Source: Rhodospirillales bacterium (lineage in GTDB: Bacteria > Pseudomonadota > Alphaproteobacteria > BOG-932 > Roseiterribacteraceae). From it: a stretch of DNA of 42,330 bases. The first letter of the stretch is position 1; every line of letters starts with the position of its first letter. The stretch is from NCBI GenBank assembly GCA_028291365.1, contig JAQGIE010000196.1, positions 1 through 42,330 of the forward strand, written 5' to 3'. Positions 7,280 through 18,690 of the stretch are shown one piece after another. The position numbers were made by a program, and so were the translations under genes. The notes below the pieces were generated by a model. It worked only from the letters and a program-made list of their open reading frames with translations. It was not told the DNA's origin and did no database searches.

Positions 7280-8608
7280 CTACAGTGACACCGCCGACTG
7301 CACCCAGGCGGCGCCGGCCAGCAGCGCGTCGTCGCCTCCCTGCCGCCCGATCAGCTGCACCCCCAATGGCAAGCCCGCGTCCGACACGCCGCCGACCGGC
7401 AACGCCAGCGCGGGATGGCCGGAGACGTTGAACGGCATGCGTATCGATGCCGCGAGCAGCGCTTTGATCGAAGCTGGATCGTCGATGCGGCACGGCGGCA
7501 AGGCGCTGACCGCGGCCAGCAACAGGTCGACGCCGCGCAGCGCCTGCGCGACCGCGCCGGTCAGCGCGACCCTGCTCTGCTGCGCGCGCAGATAATCGGC
7601 TGCGTCGATGAAGGCGCCGGTCAGCAAAACTTCGCGCGCCTGCGCGCCATATCGTTCGGGCCGTTGCTGCAGCCAGGTGCGATGGATCGCATAGGCTTCG
7701 GCGAACAGGATCGTCCAGCCGACGGCGTTGAATTGCTGCAACGGCGGCAATTCGATCTCGACCAGCTCGGCGCCCGCAGCTGCGAGCCGCGCGACGGCGT
7801 CATCGATTGCCGCCGCCATGTCGGGCGACGGCACCAGATCGCGCTCGTGGAAGTGACGGACGATGCCGATGCGCAGCGGATTCGTCGGCGCTTGCCGCGG
7901 CTGCAACCCGGCGAGCACGCCCATCGCGGCAGCGACATCGCCGACCGTGCGCGCCAGCGGACCGACCGTGTCGAGCGAATGCGCCAGCGGAAACACGCCG
8001 TCGCGGCTGACCGCGCCATAGCTCGGCTTCAGGCCGACGACGCCGTTGATGGTCGCCGGGCTGCGGATCGAGCCGCCGGTATCGGTACCGATCGTCAGCG
8101 GCACGAAATGCGCCGCCAATGCCGCGCCCGAACCGCTCGATGACGAGCCCGCGACGTAGTCGGTGTTATGCGGGTTGCGTACCGGCGGCCACGGCAGGTC
8201 GAAGGTCGGCCCGCCAATCGCGAATTCGTAGAGGCCGAGCTTGCCGAGCAGGATCGCGCCGGCCTGGTCGAGCTGTTCGACCACGCGCGCGTTGCGGCGC
8301 GCCGGCGTGGTCGGCATCAGCCGCGAATGGCACGTGGTCGGCAGGCCTTCGACGTCGAGCACATCCTTGACCGCATAGGGCACACCGAACAGCGACGGCA
8401 GCGCGCCGTTTCTCGGACGTTCGTCACGCAGCTTCTTCGCGCGCGTGCGGGCACGCTCGGCGGTGAGCTGCGTGAAAGCGTGGATGGTACCGTCCTCGAC
8501 GGCGATGCGATCGAGCAGCGCGTCGACATATTCGACCGGACAAAGCTCGCCGCGCCGGATCGCATCGCGCGCTGCGACCAGCGTCAGACGCGCCAGCGTG
8601 TCGGTCAC
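7280..8608 (-). CDS. Amidase (amidase-signature family)
   Basis: A 442-aa amidase-signature hydrolase, related to GatA and AtzF. The Ser-cisSer-Lys triad is visible as the lysine in GVPYAVKDVLD, a serine in the Gly/Ser-rich loop AGSSSSGSGAALAA and the serine in GTDTGGSIRSPA. It hydrolyses a small amide, carbamate or biuret-like substrate that the sequence does not reveal. The start is GTG at 8608, overlapping the stop of the AtzG-like gene (GTGA), so the two are coupled. The absence of gatB and gatC nearby and the AtzG-like partner argue against it being the tRNA amidotransferase subunit. Confidence 0.9.
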   Translation of the reverse strand: MTDTLARLTLVAARDAIRRGELCPVEYVDALLDRIAVEDGTIHAFTQLTAERARTRAKKLRDERPRNGALPSLFGVPYAVKDVLDVEGLPTTCHSRLMPTTPARRNARVVEQLDQAGAILLGKLGLYEFAIGGPTFDLPWPPVRNPHNTDYVAGSSSSGSGAALAAHFVPLTIGTDTGGSIRSPATINGVVGLKPSYGAVSRDGVFPLAHSLDTVGPLARTVGDVAAAMGVLAGLQPRQAPTNPLRIGIVRHFHERDLVPSPDMAAAIDDAVARLAAAGAELVEIELPPLQQFNAVGWTILFAEAYAIHRTWLQQRPERYGAQAREVLLTGAFIDAADYLRAQQSRVALTGAVAQALRGVDLLLAAVSALPPCRIDDPASIKALLAASIRMPFNVSGHPALALPVGGVSDAGLPLGVQLIGRQGGDDALLAGAAWVQSAVSL

Positions 8609-8775
8609 GGATCTTCCGGAATATAGCGCAGCGCGAACTCGGTCGGGCCGGGCACGTCCGGGTCCAATCCGGCGACGAACCGTCGTGCCGCTTCGACCGC
8701 GCGGCGCACCGCGTCGGGATCGATTTCGACGGCGAGCTCGAGGCCTTTGCTGCGAGCGAGTTGCAGCGGCGTCAT
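8605..8775 (-). CDS. AtzG-like / DUF4089 small subunit
   Basis: This 56-aa gene starts at the ATG at 8775 (MTPLQLARSKGLELAVEIDP), sharing one base with the stop of the cyclophilin gene, and its TGA overlaps the amidase GTG. Length, position directly before an amidase-signature gene, and the pattern of an N-terminal helix, an Arg/Ala-rich second helix and a Glu/Pro end (FALRYIPEDP) fit the small AtzG-type proteins that form complexes with amidases of the AtzE/AtzF group. Family assignment is from pattern and context. Confidence 0.75.
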   Translation of the reverse strand: MTPLQLARSKGLELAVEIDPDAVRRAVEAARRFVAGLDPDVPGPTEFALRYIPEDP

Positions 8776-9347
8776 CAAAGATCGGCCGCGACCCGCATGG
8801 CGATCAGCCAGTCGGGGTCGGTGACCTTGCCGCTTTTGACTTTCTTGTCGGCCTTCTTGAGAGCGTCGACGAATTCCATGCCCGACACGACGGCGCCGAA
8901 GATCGTGTATTTGCCGTCGAGGCGCGGCACGTCGGCGAGCGTGATGTAGAACTGGCTGTCGGCGGTGTCGACGCCGCTGTCGCGCGCCATCGCCACCGTG
9001 CCGCGCACGTGACTGGCTTTTTCCGGCGGCGAGAATTCGGCTTTGAGCTGCTTGCCCGAGCCGCCGTCACCGGTTCCGGTCGGATCGCCGCCCTGAACCA
9101 CGAAGCCGTCGATCACGCGATGGAACGGCGTGCCGTCATAGAACCAGGCGCGCGCCAGCCGCTTCACCTGGGCGACGTGGTTGGGGGCGAGATCGGGACG
9201 CAGCGCGATCAGGACGGTGCCGTCCCGGGTCAGCATGATCAGCGTGTTTTCCGGATCGAGATCGGGCGGAAACCAGGTCGGCGTCGCCGACGCGCCGAAG
9301 CTCGCCAGTCCGAAGGCAACGGCGACAGCCGCCATCAAAGCCCGCAT
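8775..9347 (-). CDS. Cyclophilin-type peptidyl-prolyl isomerase, exported
   Basis: A 190-aa cyclophilin that catalyses cis-trans isomerisation of Xaa-Pro bonds, probably in the periplasm, since it has a signal peptide (about residues 1-21, ending GASA). Recognisable parts are FYDGTPFHRVIDGFVVQGGD with the catalytic arginine, GTVAMARDSGVDTADSQFYI and YTIFGAVVSGMEFVD. The start at 9347 has an AGGAGAG ribosome site; the longer open frame upstream is shadow sequence over folP. It lies 34 bp after folP and is coupled to the AtzG-like gene. Confidence 0.9.
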   Translation of the reverse strand: MRALMAAVAVAFGLASFGASATPTWFPPDLDPENTLIMLTRDGTVLIALRPDLAPNHVAQVKRLARAWFYDGTPFHRVIDGFVVQGGDPTGTGDGGSGKQLKAEFSPPEKASHVRGTVAMARDSGVDTADSQFYITLADVPRLDGKYTIFGAVVSGMEFVDALKKADKKVKSGKVTDPDWLIAMRVAADL

Positions 9348-9381
9348 GCTGCTCTCTCCTGTCGAATTCCCGAAGACGGCT

Positions 9382-10386
9382 CTACCCCGTCTGATGCGTT
9401 CCGCGCCAGACCGCCAGTGCCTCGACCGTCGCCGCCACGTCGTGCACGCGCACGATCGCCGCCCCCTGCCGGGCCGCTTCCAGCGCCGCCGCCACCGAGG
9501 CACCCAGCCGGTCGCCGGTGGCCCCCAGCGTCGCCAGAAAGCGCTTGCGCGACGCGCCCACCAGCAGCGGCAGGCCCAGCCCATGCAGCGCGCCGAGCTG
9601 CGCCAGCAATTCGGCCGATTGCGCCGGCGTCTTGGCGAAGCCGAGCCCGGGGTCGAGCACCAGCCGGGCGCGATCGACGCCCGCCGCCACCACCGCATCG
9701 ACGCGGGCCTGAAGCTCGTCAAGCACGTCGAGCAGCAGATCGTCGTACGCCGTGTGCGCCTGCATGGTCTGCGGATCGCCGCGCATATGCATCAGCACCA
9801 CCGGGACCGTCGCGTCGCGCGCCACCGCCAGCGCGCCATCATCATGGGCGAGCGCGCTGACGTCGTTGAGCATGCAGGCGCCGACCTCGAGCGCGGCGCG
9901 CATCGTTGCCGCGTGGCGCGTGTCGATCGACACCGGCCCGCCGGGAGACAAGGCATGCAGCACCGGCAGCACGCGGCGAAGCTCTTCTTCAACGCTTACG
10001 GGATCCGCGCCCGGCCGTGTCGACTCGCCGCCGAGATCGAGCAGATCGGCGCCCTGTGCACGGAGTGCCCGGCCTTGTGCGATCGCTGCGTCGGGATCGA
10101 GAAAGCGGCCGCCGTCAGAGAAACTGTCGGGCGTCGCGTTGACGATCCCCATCACCAGCGGCCATTTCCCGGCCGGCAGGCCCGCGACGCTGCGCGGACG
10201 CGTCAAGGGCGCGGCGAGATCGGGATCGAGTTCGACCGCGGGCACGAAGCGCGGCGCGGCCCCGCGCCGTCGCAGCTCGGCCAAGGTGAAAGCGAGCGGC
10301 CCGCCGGCAAGCGGCAGCGCGCGCCGGGTCGCGATCGCCTCGCGCGCGATGCGGCCTTCGAGAAAGCCGAGCGGACGGACGCGCAT
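9382..10386 (-). CDS. folP: Dihydropteroate synthase
   Basis: Condenses para-aminobenzoate with hydroxymethyl-dihydropterin diphosphate in folate synthesis and is the sulfonamide target. The TIM-barrel signatures are present: VMGIVNATPDSFSDGGRF, DLGGESTRPGA, VSIDTRHA, LNDVSALA, DPGLGFAKT and GASRKRF. About 80 N-terminal residues precede the barrel, so the protein (334 aa) is longer than E. coli FolP. The ATG at 10386 is preferred, but a GTG at 10392 overlaps the folK stop (GTGA) and may be the coupled start. Confidence 0.95.
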   Translation of the reverse strand: MRVRPLGFLEGRIAREAIATRRALPLAGGPLAFTLAELRRRGAAPRFVPAVELDPDLAAPLTRPRSVAGLPAGKWPLVMGIVNATPDSFSDGGRFLDPDAAIAQGRALRAQGADLLDLGGESTRPGADPVSVEEELRRVLPVLHALSPGGPVSIDTRHAATMRAALEVGACMLNDVSALAHDDGALAVARDATVPVVLMHMRGDPQTMQAHTAYDDLLLDVLDELQARVDAVVAAGVDRARLVLDPGLGFAKTPAQSAELLAQLGALHGLGLPLLVGASRKRFLATLGATGDRLGASVAAALEAARQGAAIVRVHDVAATVEALAVWRGTHQTG

Positions 10387-10388
10387 CG

Positions 10389-10874
10389 TCACGCGACAAA
10401 GGCCGGCGCATCGCCGGGAAGCTGCGCCAGCAAGGCGCCGATCCAGCGCCCGGTCACGGGATGACGCCAGGCGGGGTCGAGTTCGGCCAGCGGCTGCAGC
10501 ACGAACGGGCGATCGGCGAGACGCGGATGCGGCAGCGACGGCGGTCCGGTTTCGACGCGGCCGTGATAGTCGAGCAGATCGAGATCGAGCGTCCGCGGCG
10601 CGTTGGCGACGCTGCGCGCGCGGCCGAAACCGCGCTCGACCGCGTGCAGCGTTTCGAGAAGCTCGGCCGGCGCCAACGCGGTTGCGACCTCGACCACGAG
10701 ATTGCAGTAATCGGGTCCGCTGCCGCGCGGCCAGGACGGTGTGCGAACGATGCGCGCGCGCCGCAGCGTCCGCACGCCGCGCGAGGCGAGCGCGGCCAGC
10801 GCCGGCTCGACGATCGCGCGCGCGGGTCCGTGTGGGCTGGTCTGGTTGGTTCCGAGCGCGACGTAGATGGCCAT
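10389..10874 (-). CDS. folK: 2-amino-4-hydroxy-6-hydroxymethyldihydropteridine pyrophosphokinase
   Basis: Transfers pyrophosphate from ATP to hydroxymethyl-dihydropterin, the step just before FolP. Motifs are the N-terminal YVALGTNQTSP, LVVEVATALAPAELL, RTLDLDLLDYHG (metal-binding aspartates) and LPHPRLADRPFVLQPLAEL. The 161-aa size is normal when started at the ATG at 10874; the upstream extension to 10943 reads through a short direct repeat and is unlike the family. It forms an operon with folP, which begins at its stop codon. Confidence 0.94.
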   Translation of the reverse strand: MAIYVALGTNQTSPHGPARAIVEPALAALASRGVRTLRRARIVRTPSWPRGSGPDYCNLVVEVATALAPAELLETLHAVERGFGRARSVANAPRTLDLDLLDYHGRVETGPPSLPHPRLADRPFVLQPLAELDPAWRHPVTGRWIGALLAQLPGDAPAFVA

Positions 10875-10905
10875 GATGTGCGGCGACGCTATACGTTGCG
10901 TGCCC

Positions 10906-10944
10906 GCTTCGCCATCATTGGGGCGCGCCGGCTTCGCCATCATT
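10906..10944. repeat. 14-bp direct repeat in the folK/VOC spacer
   Basis: GCTTCGCCATCATT occurs at 10906-10919 and again at 10931-10944 (25-bp period), followed by related GC-rich flanks. It lies in the 108-bp divergent promoter region. It could be a duplicated binding site or a replication slip; nothing further supports a role. Confidence 0.5.
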
Positions 10945-10982
10945 CCTCGGCGCGGCCTGTTTCCGCTTCAAGGCGCCCTTCC

Positions 10983-11375
10983 ATGCTCGATCACGTTTCG
11001 ATCACCGTCACCGATCTCGCGGCGGCGAGTCGCTTCTACGACGCGGTGATGGGCGCGCTGGGCGTCGCCTGCGTCGGTCGCGACGAGGGCTGGATCGGCT
11101 ATGGCGCGCGTTGCACCGAGACCCATCCCGAGCGCAGCTATCTCTCGGTGTTTGCCGGTGCGGTGCCCGACGAGTCGCCCGGACGTCATTGGGGCTTCAA
11201 GGCTGAGGACCGTCGCGCCGTCGACGCCTTCTGGCGCGCCGGTCTTGCTGCCGGTGGCAAGGATGACGGGCCGCCCGGACTTCGCCCGCACTACCATCCG
11301 CATTATTACGCGGCCTTCCTGCGCGACCCCGCCGGCAATCGCGTCGAGGCCGTCTGCCACCGCGCCGTTCGCTAG
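10983..11375 (+). CDS. VOC family protein (glyoxalase/bleomycin-resistance fold)
   Basis: A 130-aa single-module vicinal-oxygen-chelate protein. It begins MLDHVSITVTDLAAASRFYD, the usual first beta-alpha unit with a metal-ligand histidine, and ends with YAAFLRDPAGNRVEAVCHR, carrying the conserved glutamate. Substrate unknown; these proteins include isomerases, dioxygenases and resistance proteins. The start at 10983 matches the family; the longer frame upstream overlaps folK on the other strand and is not coding. Confidence 0.88.
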   Translation: MLDHVSITVTDLAAASRFYDAVMGALGVACVGRDEGWIGYGARCTETHPERSYLSVFAGAVPDESPGRHWGFKAEDRRAVDAFWRAGLAAGGKDDGPPGLRPHYHPHYYAAFLRDPAGNRVEAVCHRAVR

Positions 11376-11379
11376 CGAC

Positions 11380-11408
11380 CGTCATCCCCGCGTTCGCGGG
11401 AGATGACG
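11380..11408. terminator. Strong hairpin between converging VOC and moxR genes
   Basis: A 7-bp stem (CGTCATC/GATGACG), one bulged A and a further 6-bp GC stem around a 2-nt turn lie between the two stop codons. The sequence resembles the CGTCATCCC-type intergenic repeats common in alphaproteobacteria (compare 16214-16232). It could end transcription from both sides, although no T-run follows. Confidence 0.5.
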
Positions 11409-11415
11409 AAGGAAC

Positions 11416-12266
<851 letters not shown>

Positions 12267-12270
<4 letters not shown>

Positions 12271-13157
12271 TTGCTCAGATCCTTCAAAAGATCGGCGACA
12301 TACGCCCAGGCTTTCGTCTCGGGCGCGATGAGGTCGAAGTGACCGGTATGGTCGACGATCTTGAGCGTCGACCGGTCGCCCTTGGCGATCGCCTTGGCGT
12401 GGAACGCTTCGCCCGACGCGATCGGCGCGATCACGTCCTTGTCGCCGTCGACCACCCAATAGGGGATGCCGAGCGGCAGCATTTCGGCCGCTGACGTGTC
12501 GGCATAAGGATTGGTGCGCGAGGCGGCGCCGACCAGCAACGGAATACAGTCGGGACCGCAGCCCAGCCCCTTCGCCGCCTGGACCGCTTCGAGATCGGGC
12601 AGGCCGCCGATGCTGATCACGGCCGAGAGCTGCAACGGGTCCTTGGCCGCAAGCGGGCTGGTCGCCGCGATCTTCGCGCGCGCGGCGAGCCACAGCGCGA
12701 GATGGCCGCCTGCCGAATGCCCGATCGCGACGACTCTATCGGTGCGCAGCCCGTAGGTCGCGGCGTGGCTGCGCAACGCGTCTGCCGCAGCGGCAACGTC
12801 GAGGAACGTGCCGGGATAGCCGCCACCGGCCTGGTCGATGCTGCGATATTCGACGTTCCACACCGCAATGCCGCGCTTCCGTAGATCGTCGGCCATGTAG
12901 TTGGTCAGGCCGATCGTATCGACCTTGGCCTGCCAGCAGCCGCCATGCAGCATCAACACGGTCGGATGCGGGCCGGGCCCGTCGGGCAACCACAGCTCGA
13001 CGAATTGCGATTCGTCGCTGCCGTACGGAATGCGATGCGGCGTCGTCGGACGCGGCCGGGCCTTGAGCTCGGCCCAGGTCACGAGAGTCGGCTCGGCGGC
13101 TTGAGTCATGGGTGCAATCGCAAGGAGGAACGAAGCAACGACCGCACCGGCACGCAT
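12267..13157 (-). CDS. Secreted alpha/beta hydrolase (esterase/kynurenine-formamidase-like)
   Basis: A 296-aa alpha/beta-hydrolase with a signal peptide (about residues 1-20, ending TQAA). The oxyanion-hole motif LMLHGGCW, nucleophile elbow GHSAGGH, acid region VVDGDKDV and catalytic histidine in DHTGHFDLI are all visible, as in the BD-FAE/HSL-like group. Natural substrate unknown. It lies 3 bp after alaS and overlaps moxR, so the three probably share a transcript, although no functional link is evident. Confidence 0.88.
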
Positions 13158-13160
13158 CCG

Positions 13161-15869
13161 TTACGCCGTCGCCGCGCCGAGCGCTTTTTCGATCGCGGCG
13201 AGCGCCGCGTCGGCGAGCGCCGCATCGGGACCGCCCGCCTGCGCCATGTCGGGACGACCGCCGCCGCCTTTGCCGCCCGCTGCTTCGGCCGCGCTGCGCA
13301 CGAGATCGACCGCCGACCAACGTCCGGTGAGATCGTCGGTGACGCCGACCACGAGCGACAGCTTGCCGTCGGTGGCCGCCGCCAGCGCGACGACGCCCGA
13401 GCCGGCTTTCTTCTTCAACTCGTCAGCGAGCGGCTTCAGATCTTTGGCCGGCACGTCGGTGAGACGGCGCGCCACCAGCGTGATGCCAGCGATCTGCTTG
13501 GTCTCGGCACCGCCCTCGGTTTCACCCGAAGCGAGCTTGCGGCGCAGTTCGGTGACTTCACGCTCGAGCCGCCGGCGTTCTTCGACCAGCGCAATGACGC
13601 GCGCGGGCACTTCCGCCGGCGTCGATTTGAGCGCCGCCGCCGCTTCTTTCACCAGCTTCTCCTGTTCGGCGATCCAGGCCAGCGCGCCGCTGCCGGTCAG
13701 CGCTTCGATCCGGCGCACGCCGGCCGAGACGGCACTTTCGCCGACGATCTTGAACAGGCCGATCTCGCCGGTGCGGCCGACATGCGTGCCGCCGCACAGC
13801 TCGATCGAATATTCCTTGTTGGCCCCATCATCGCGGCCGCCCATGGCGACGACGCGGACTTCGTCGCCGTATTTCTCGCCGAACAGCGCCATCGCGCCTT
13901 GCGCAATCGCTTCGTCGGGCGTCATCAGCCGCGTCGTGACTTCGCTGTCGCCGCGCACGCGCTGATTGACCTCGATCTCCACGGCCGCAATGTCCGACGC
14001 CGTCAGCGGGGTCGGCTGCGAGATGTCGAAGCGCAACCGCTCGGGCGCGACCAGCGAGCCCTTCTGCGCCACGTGCTCGCCCATGCGCCGGCGCAAAGCT
14101 TCGTGCAGCAGATGGGTCGCCGAATGGTTGGCGCGAATGGCGCCGCGGCGCGCGTGATCGACCTGCAGCTCGGCTTCGTCGCCGACCGCGATCGCGCCGC
14201 TTTCGACCGTGCCGATATGCACGAAAAGCTGGCCCAGCTTTTTCTGCGTGTCCTGTACGACGATCCGGGTGCCGGACGCGGTCGTAATCACGCCGGCGTC
14301 GCCGACCTGCCCGCCCGATTCGGCATAGAACGGCGTCTGGTTCAGCAACAGCTCGACCCTGGCGCCCTGCGTCGCCTCGTGGGCGCGCTGGGGGCCCGCC
14401 GCGGACCCCGAGTCGACCAGCAGTGCGGTCACGCGGCCCTGGGCGCGCTCAGTGTCGTAGCCGAGGAACTCGGTGGCGCCGAGTTCGTCGCGCAGCTCGA
14501 ACCATTGCGCGTCGGTCGCCGCTTCGCCGGTGCCGGCCCACGCCTTGCGCGCTTCGGCTTTCTGGCGCGCCATCGCCGTGTCGAAGCCCGCTTCATCGAC
14601 CGACCGCCCCTGGCCGCGCAGCACGTCCTGGGTCAGGTCGAGCGGGAAGCCGAACGTGTCGTAGAGACGGAACGCGGTTTCGCCGGGGAGCTGGCCGTCC
14701 GCAGGAAGTGACGCGGTCGCTTCGTCCAAGAGCTTCAGGCCGCGTTCGAGCGCAGCCTTGAACCGCGTCTCTTCCAGCCGGAGCGTCTCGATGATCGATT
14801 TCTCGGCCCGTACCAGCTCGGGAAAGGCCTGCCCCATCTCGCGCACCAGCACCGGTACCAGGCGGTGGAGCAGCGGGTCGCGCGCACCCAGGAGATGCGC
14901 GTGCCGCGCGGCGCGGCGAAGGATCCGGCGCAGCACGTAGCCGCGACCTTCGTTCGACGGCATGACGCCGTCGGCGATCAGGAACGAGGTCGAGCGCAGA
15001 TGGTCGGCGATGACGCGGTGCGACGCTTTCTGCGGACCGTCGGGATCGGTCGAGGTGCCGTCCGCCGCCGCGACCACCAACGCACGCATCAGGTCGATGT
15101 CGTAATTGTCGTGCACGCCTTGCAGCACCGCCGCGACGCGCTCCAGCCCCATGCCGGTATCGACCGACGGCTTGGGCAGCGGCACCATTTCGCCCGGGCG
15201 CTGCTCGAATTGCATGAAAACGAGATTCCAGATCTCGACGAAACGGTCGCCGTCTTCGTCCGGCGAACCGGGCGGACCGCCCCGGATCTTGTCGCCGTGA
15301 TCCCAGAAGATTTCGGTGCACGGGCCGCAGGGTCCAAGGTCGCCCATGCGCCAGAAATTATCCGCCGTCGCAATGCGGATGATCTTGTCATCGCTGAACC
15401 CGGCGATTTTCTTCCACAGCCCGTACGCTTCTTCGTCTTCGTGGAAGACGGTGACGGTCAGGCGCTTGGGGTCGAGCGCGAACGACTTGGTGATGAGGTT
15501 CCAGGCGAACTCGATCGCGTCGGCTTTGAAATAGCTTTTCGTCCCGCCGCCGCCGCGCGGCTCGACCGCACCGAACGAGAAGTTGCCGAGCATCTCGAAG
15601 AAGGTGTGATGACGCGCCGTGTAACCGACATTCTCGAGATCGTTGTGCTTGCCGCCTGCGCGCACGCTCTTCTGCGACGAGGTCGCGCGGTTGTACGGGC
15701 GCTGTTCCTTGCCCGTGAACACGTCCTTGAACTGGACCATGCCCGAGTTGGTGAACATCAGGGTCGGGTCGTTGCGCGGCACCAGCGGCGAGGACGGCAC
15801 GATCGTGTGCCCGTTGTCCTGAAAATATTCGAGGAAGGTGCGGCGAATATCGGCGGCAGTCGTAACCAT
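13161..15869 (-). CDS. alaS: Alanyl-tRNA synthetase
   Basis: Charges tRNA-Ala in the cytoplasm. The 902-aa protein starts [20 protein letters not shown] and continues with the class II catalytic core ([40 protein letters not shown]). The editing domain has the zinc motif [11 protein letters not shown] and, later, [13 protein letters not shown], and the C-terminal domain is Gly-rich near GGKGGGGRP. All parts expected for a full enzyme are present. In many alphaproteobacteria alaS directly follows recA; here three small genes and a 490-bp gap separate them. Confidence 0.97.
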   Translation of the reverse strand: MVTTAADIRRTFLEYFQDNGHTIVPSSPLVPRNDPTLMFTNSGMVQFKDVFTGKEQRPYNRATSSQKSVRAGGKHNDLENVGYTARHHTFFEMLGNFSFGAVEPRGGGGTKSYFKADAIEFAWNLITKSFALDPKRLTVTVFHEDEEAYGLWKKIAGFSDDKIIRIATADNFWRMGDLGPCGPCTEIFWDHGDKIRGGPPGSPDEDGDRFVEIWNLVFMQFEQRPGEMVPLPKPSVDTGMGLERVAAVLQGVHDNYDIDLMRALVVAAADGTSTDPDGPQKASHRVIADHLRSTSFLIADGVMPSNEGRGYVLRRILRRAARHAHLLGARDPLLHRLVPVLVREMGQAFPELVRAEKSIIETLRLEETRFKAALERGLKLLDEATASLPADGQLPGETAFRLYDTFGFPLDLTQDVLRGQGRSVDEAGFDTAMARQKAEARKAWAGTGEAATDAQWFELRDELGATEFLGYDTERAQGRVTALLVDSGSAAGPQRAHEATQGARVELLLNQTPFYAESGGQVGDAGVITTASGTRIVVQDTQKKLGQLFVHIGTVESGAIAVGDEAELQVDHARRGAIRANHSATHLLHEALRRRMGEHVAQKGSLVAPERLRFDISQPTPLTASDIAAVEIEVNQRVRGDSEVTTRLMTPDEAIAQGAMALFGEKYGDEVRVVAMGGRDDGANKEYSIELCGGTHVGRTGEIGLFKIVGESAVSAGVRRIEALTGSGALAWIAEQEKLVKEAAAALKSTPAEVPARVIALVEERRRLEREVTELRRKLASGETEGGAETKQIAGITLVARRLTDVPAKDLKPLADELKKKAGSGVVALAAATDGKLSLVVGVTDDLTGRWSAVDLVRSAAEAAGGKGGGGRPDMAQAGGPDAALADAALAAIEKALGAATA

Positions 15870-16359
15870 AGGATCCAGTCCAGGATGGGCCGCCGGCCGC
15901 GTGCGGATCGGGCCAGGCGGGGAGCCGTGCTTCTAGCCCGCGGGCGGCTTCGCTGTCGATTCGGCGGCGCGCATACCGACCACCCTGCTTCGCCGGCCGG
16001 CCGGCTGTTTCCCGATCGGGCGGTGGAATTCCGGCGCACCGACCGACAAAGGCCGGCGGGCTTGCGGCTGCTCGCCCATCGCGCCGCGGCCAGGCTGCGA
16101 ATAGCGCGCGGTGATGACCGAGGTCGAGCTTTCTCGGAAGGATTCTGCCCGCACGGCGCGGCGCCAATCCCCGCCATCGGCGGCACCGCCTGACGTCGAC
16201 CTCTGCTTCGTCGTCCCTGCGGAGCGCAGGGAGCGTCAAAGCGCGGATCCAGAGCCTGCCCCGCGCTTGATGCGGAGAGTCGCGGCGCCTGGAAATCTGA
16301 CCATTCCGGTGGCGGATGCTCCTCTCCCCGCCTAGCCGGGGACGCCGCTGGCGCATGCG
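15870..16359. other. 490-bp gap upstream of alaS without a convincing gene
   Basis: No open frame here has protein-like composition or a ribosome site; the Arg/Pro-rich frames look like GC-rich shadow. The region must hold the alaS promoter and leader, but I see no T-box or clear promoter. It contains a small inverted repeat (16214-16232) within a CGTCGTCCCTGCG-type sequence. Confidence 0.5.
16214..16232. repeat. Small inverted repeat, degenerate intergenic repeat type
   Basis: TCCCTGC and GCAGGGA form a perfect 7-bp stem around a 5-nt loop, followed by CGGATCCAGAGCC. This resembles the widespread alphaproteobacterial intergenic repeat that reads CGTCATCCC..GGGATCCAG. It may be a remnant terminator or REP-like element. 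Confidence 0.4.
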
Positions 16360-16725
16360 CTACCGGCGCTTGCGCGGCTTCTTTGCTGCGGGCGGCGGCG
16401 CCGCAAGCGCCGCGCGCACGGCGCGACCGGTCCAGTCGGCGAGCGCGGAAGCGTCGTCGACCATCGGGTCAGGCGTGCGGACATAGGATTTCGACGCCGG
16501 CTTGCCGGGCAGGAATTTCACCGGCTTGCCGCCGGCAGCGCAGAACGCGTCGAAATCGACGTCCAGCAGCTTCAGCGCGATGCCGCCATCCCAGATGATC
16601 GCGAAGATGCGGCCGTCGGCATAACAGCCGACGCCGCCGAACATCTTCTTGGCGCGGAGCGGCACGCCGGGACCGGCGGCGCGATCGAGGATCGCCTGCA
16701 GCTCATTCGCAGCGCGCACGCCCAT
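16360..16725 (-). CDS. TfoX/Sxy N-terminal domain protein
   Basis: A 121-aa protein matching the TfoX N-terminal domain in plan: an N-terminal helix, then the signature RAKKMFGGVGCYADGRIFAI, then LKLLDVDFDAFCAAG and a KSYVRTPDPM segment, with a basic tail (AAKKPRKRR). Members are small DNA-competence-related or uncharacterised proteins; a regulatory role here is not shown. It lies 4 bp after the VOC gene at 16730 and is probably co-transcribed with it. Confidence 0.85.
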   Translation of the reverse strand: MGVRAANELQAILDRAAGPGVPLRAKKMFGGVGCYADGRIFAIIWDGGIALKLLDVDFDAFCAAGGKPVKFLPGKPASKSYVRTPDPMVDDASALADWTGRAVRAALAAPPPAAKKPRKRR

Positions 16726-16729
16726 ACGC

Positions 16730-17113
16730 CTACGCCGCTTTTTCGTCGGGCTGCATCAGGCCGAGCACGTTGCCTTCGGTGTCCTTGATGTAAGCGAGAT
16801 AGCCGATGCCGGGGATCGGCATGCGCGGAAGCACGATCTGCCCGCCCAGTTCGGTCGCCTTGCCGACCGTCGCGTCGAGGTCGCCGACGCCGGCCGTACA
16901 GACGAAGGCGATCACCTTGTCCCCGCTGCCGCCCTGCCGCGGCAGCAACCCGCCGTCGATGCCCCGCGCATCGGGGTCGCCGGTCTTGATCATCCAATAC
17001 GGGATCGGCGCTTCGCTGTACTTGGTGAATTCCCAGCCCAGCAGCTTCTCGTAGAAGCCGATTGCGCGCGTCGGATCGTCGGCATGGATTTCGAACCAGA
17101 CAACTCGGCCCAT
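16730..17113 (-). CDS. VOC family protein (glyoxalase-like)
   Basis: A 127-aa protein starting at 17113 with a GAGGAG ribosome site. MGRVVWFEIHADDPTRAIGFY is the first VOC half with its metal-ligand region, and YLAYIKDTEGNVLGLMQPD is the second with the conserved glutamate-equivalent end. This group is often annotated as glyoxalase or as antibiotic-resistance-like without known substrate. The upstream frame to 17365 runs antisense-like into the next gene and is discarded. Confidence 0.88.
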   Translation of the reverse strand: MGRVVWFEIHADDPTRAIGFYEKLLGWEFTKYSEAPIPYWMIKTGDPDARGIDGGLLPRQGGSGDKVIAFVCTAGVGDLDATVGKATELGGQIVLPRMPIPGIGYLAYIKDTEGNVLGLMQPDEKAA

Positions 17114-17129
17114 CGTGCGACTCCTCGGG

Positions 17130-17546
17130 TCAGGGTTTGCAGGGGTACGGCAGATAGACGGGACGGTCGGGCAGAAGCTGCGGCGCGCGTGCGTCGCCGA
17201 CCGCCTGCCAGTCCCCAAGAAGCGCCTGTAGGCCAGTCGGTTTGGGCCGTGCGCAGTAGCGCGAGTCGGCTGCGATCGGGTGTTCGGGATGCGGTGGAAT
17301 CTTGTCGTAGAGCCGTCCGCCAACGCGCGGACGATTGTCGGGTTCGTCGAGCGGCAACGGTGCACGCTCGATCGGTCGCAGAACTTCAGGGAGGCGCAAA
17401 AGCTCGGTGTCGCTCTTGCGCGAAAAGGACGGCGGCGCAGGTGCGAATTCGCAGCACGAGGGGGGCTCTACTGCGAATGCGCTCTGCGCCGCCAAGCATG
17501 AGACCGCTGCCACCCGATCCACCCAAGATCTGTGGCAGCGAACCAT
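17130..17546 (-). CDS. Small Cys/Pro-rich secreted hypothetical protein
   Basis: A 138-aa frame starting at the second of two ATGs (17546), with a likely signal peptide (VAAVSCLAAQSAFA). The mature part is Pro-rich and has four cysteines (PPSCCEF, SRYCARP and a C-terminal PYPCKP). No family recognised. It lies 22 bp after recA on the same strand and 16 bp before the VOC start, so it sits inside a compact gene run, which supports its being real. Confidence 0.55.
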   Translation of the reverse strand: MVRCHRSWVDRVAAVSCLAAQSAFAVEPPSCCEFAPAPPSFSRKSDTELLRLPEVLRPIERAPLPLDEPDNRPRVGGRLYDKIPPHPEHPIAADSRYCARPKPTGLQALLGDWQAVGDARAPQLLPDRPVYLPYPCKP

Positions 17547-17568
17547 CATCGCTTATTCGTCACGCGCC

Positions 17569-18642
<1,074 letters not shown>

Positions 18643-18690
18643 TGGGGCGTCCTTTCTCACGTTCGGTTCCGAGTCGGCAACACGGGCAAT

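Noticed and set aside
10461-10982. Upstream extension of the VOC gene frame
   Set aside because: It overlaps folK antisense and is Arg-rich; the VOC fold begins at 10983.
12945-14711. 588-aa plus-strand open frame across alaS
   Set aside because: Arg-rich antisense shadow; alaS on the other strand has full motifs.
15870-16359. tRNA or small protein gene in the gap before alaS
   Set aside because: No cloverleaf-like pairing or ribosome-site-led frame could be supported by eye.
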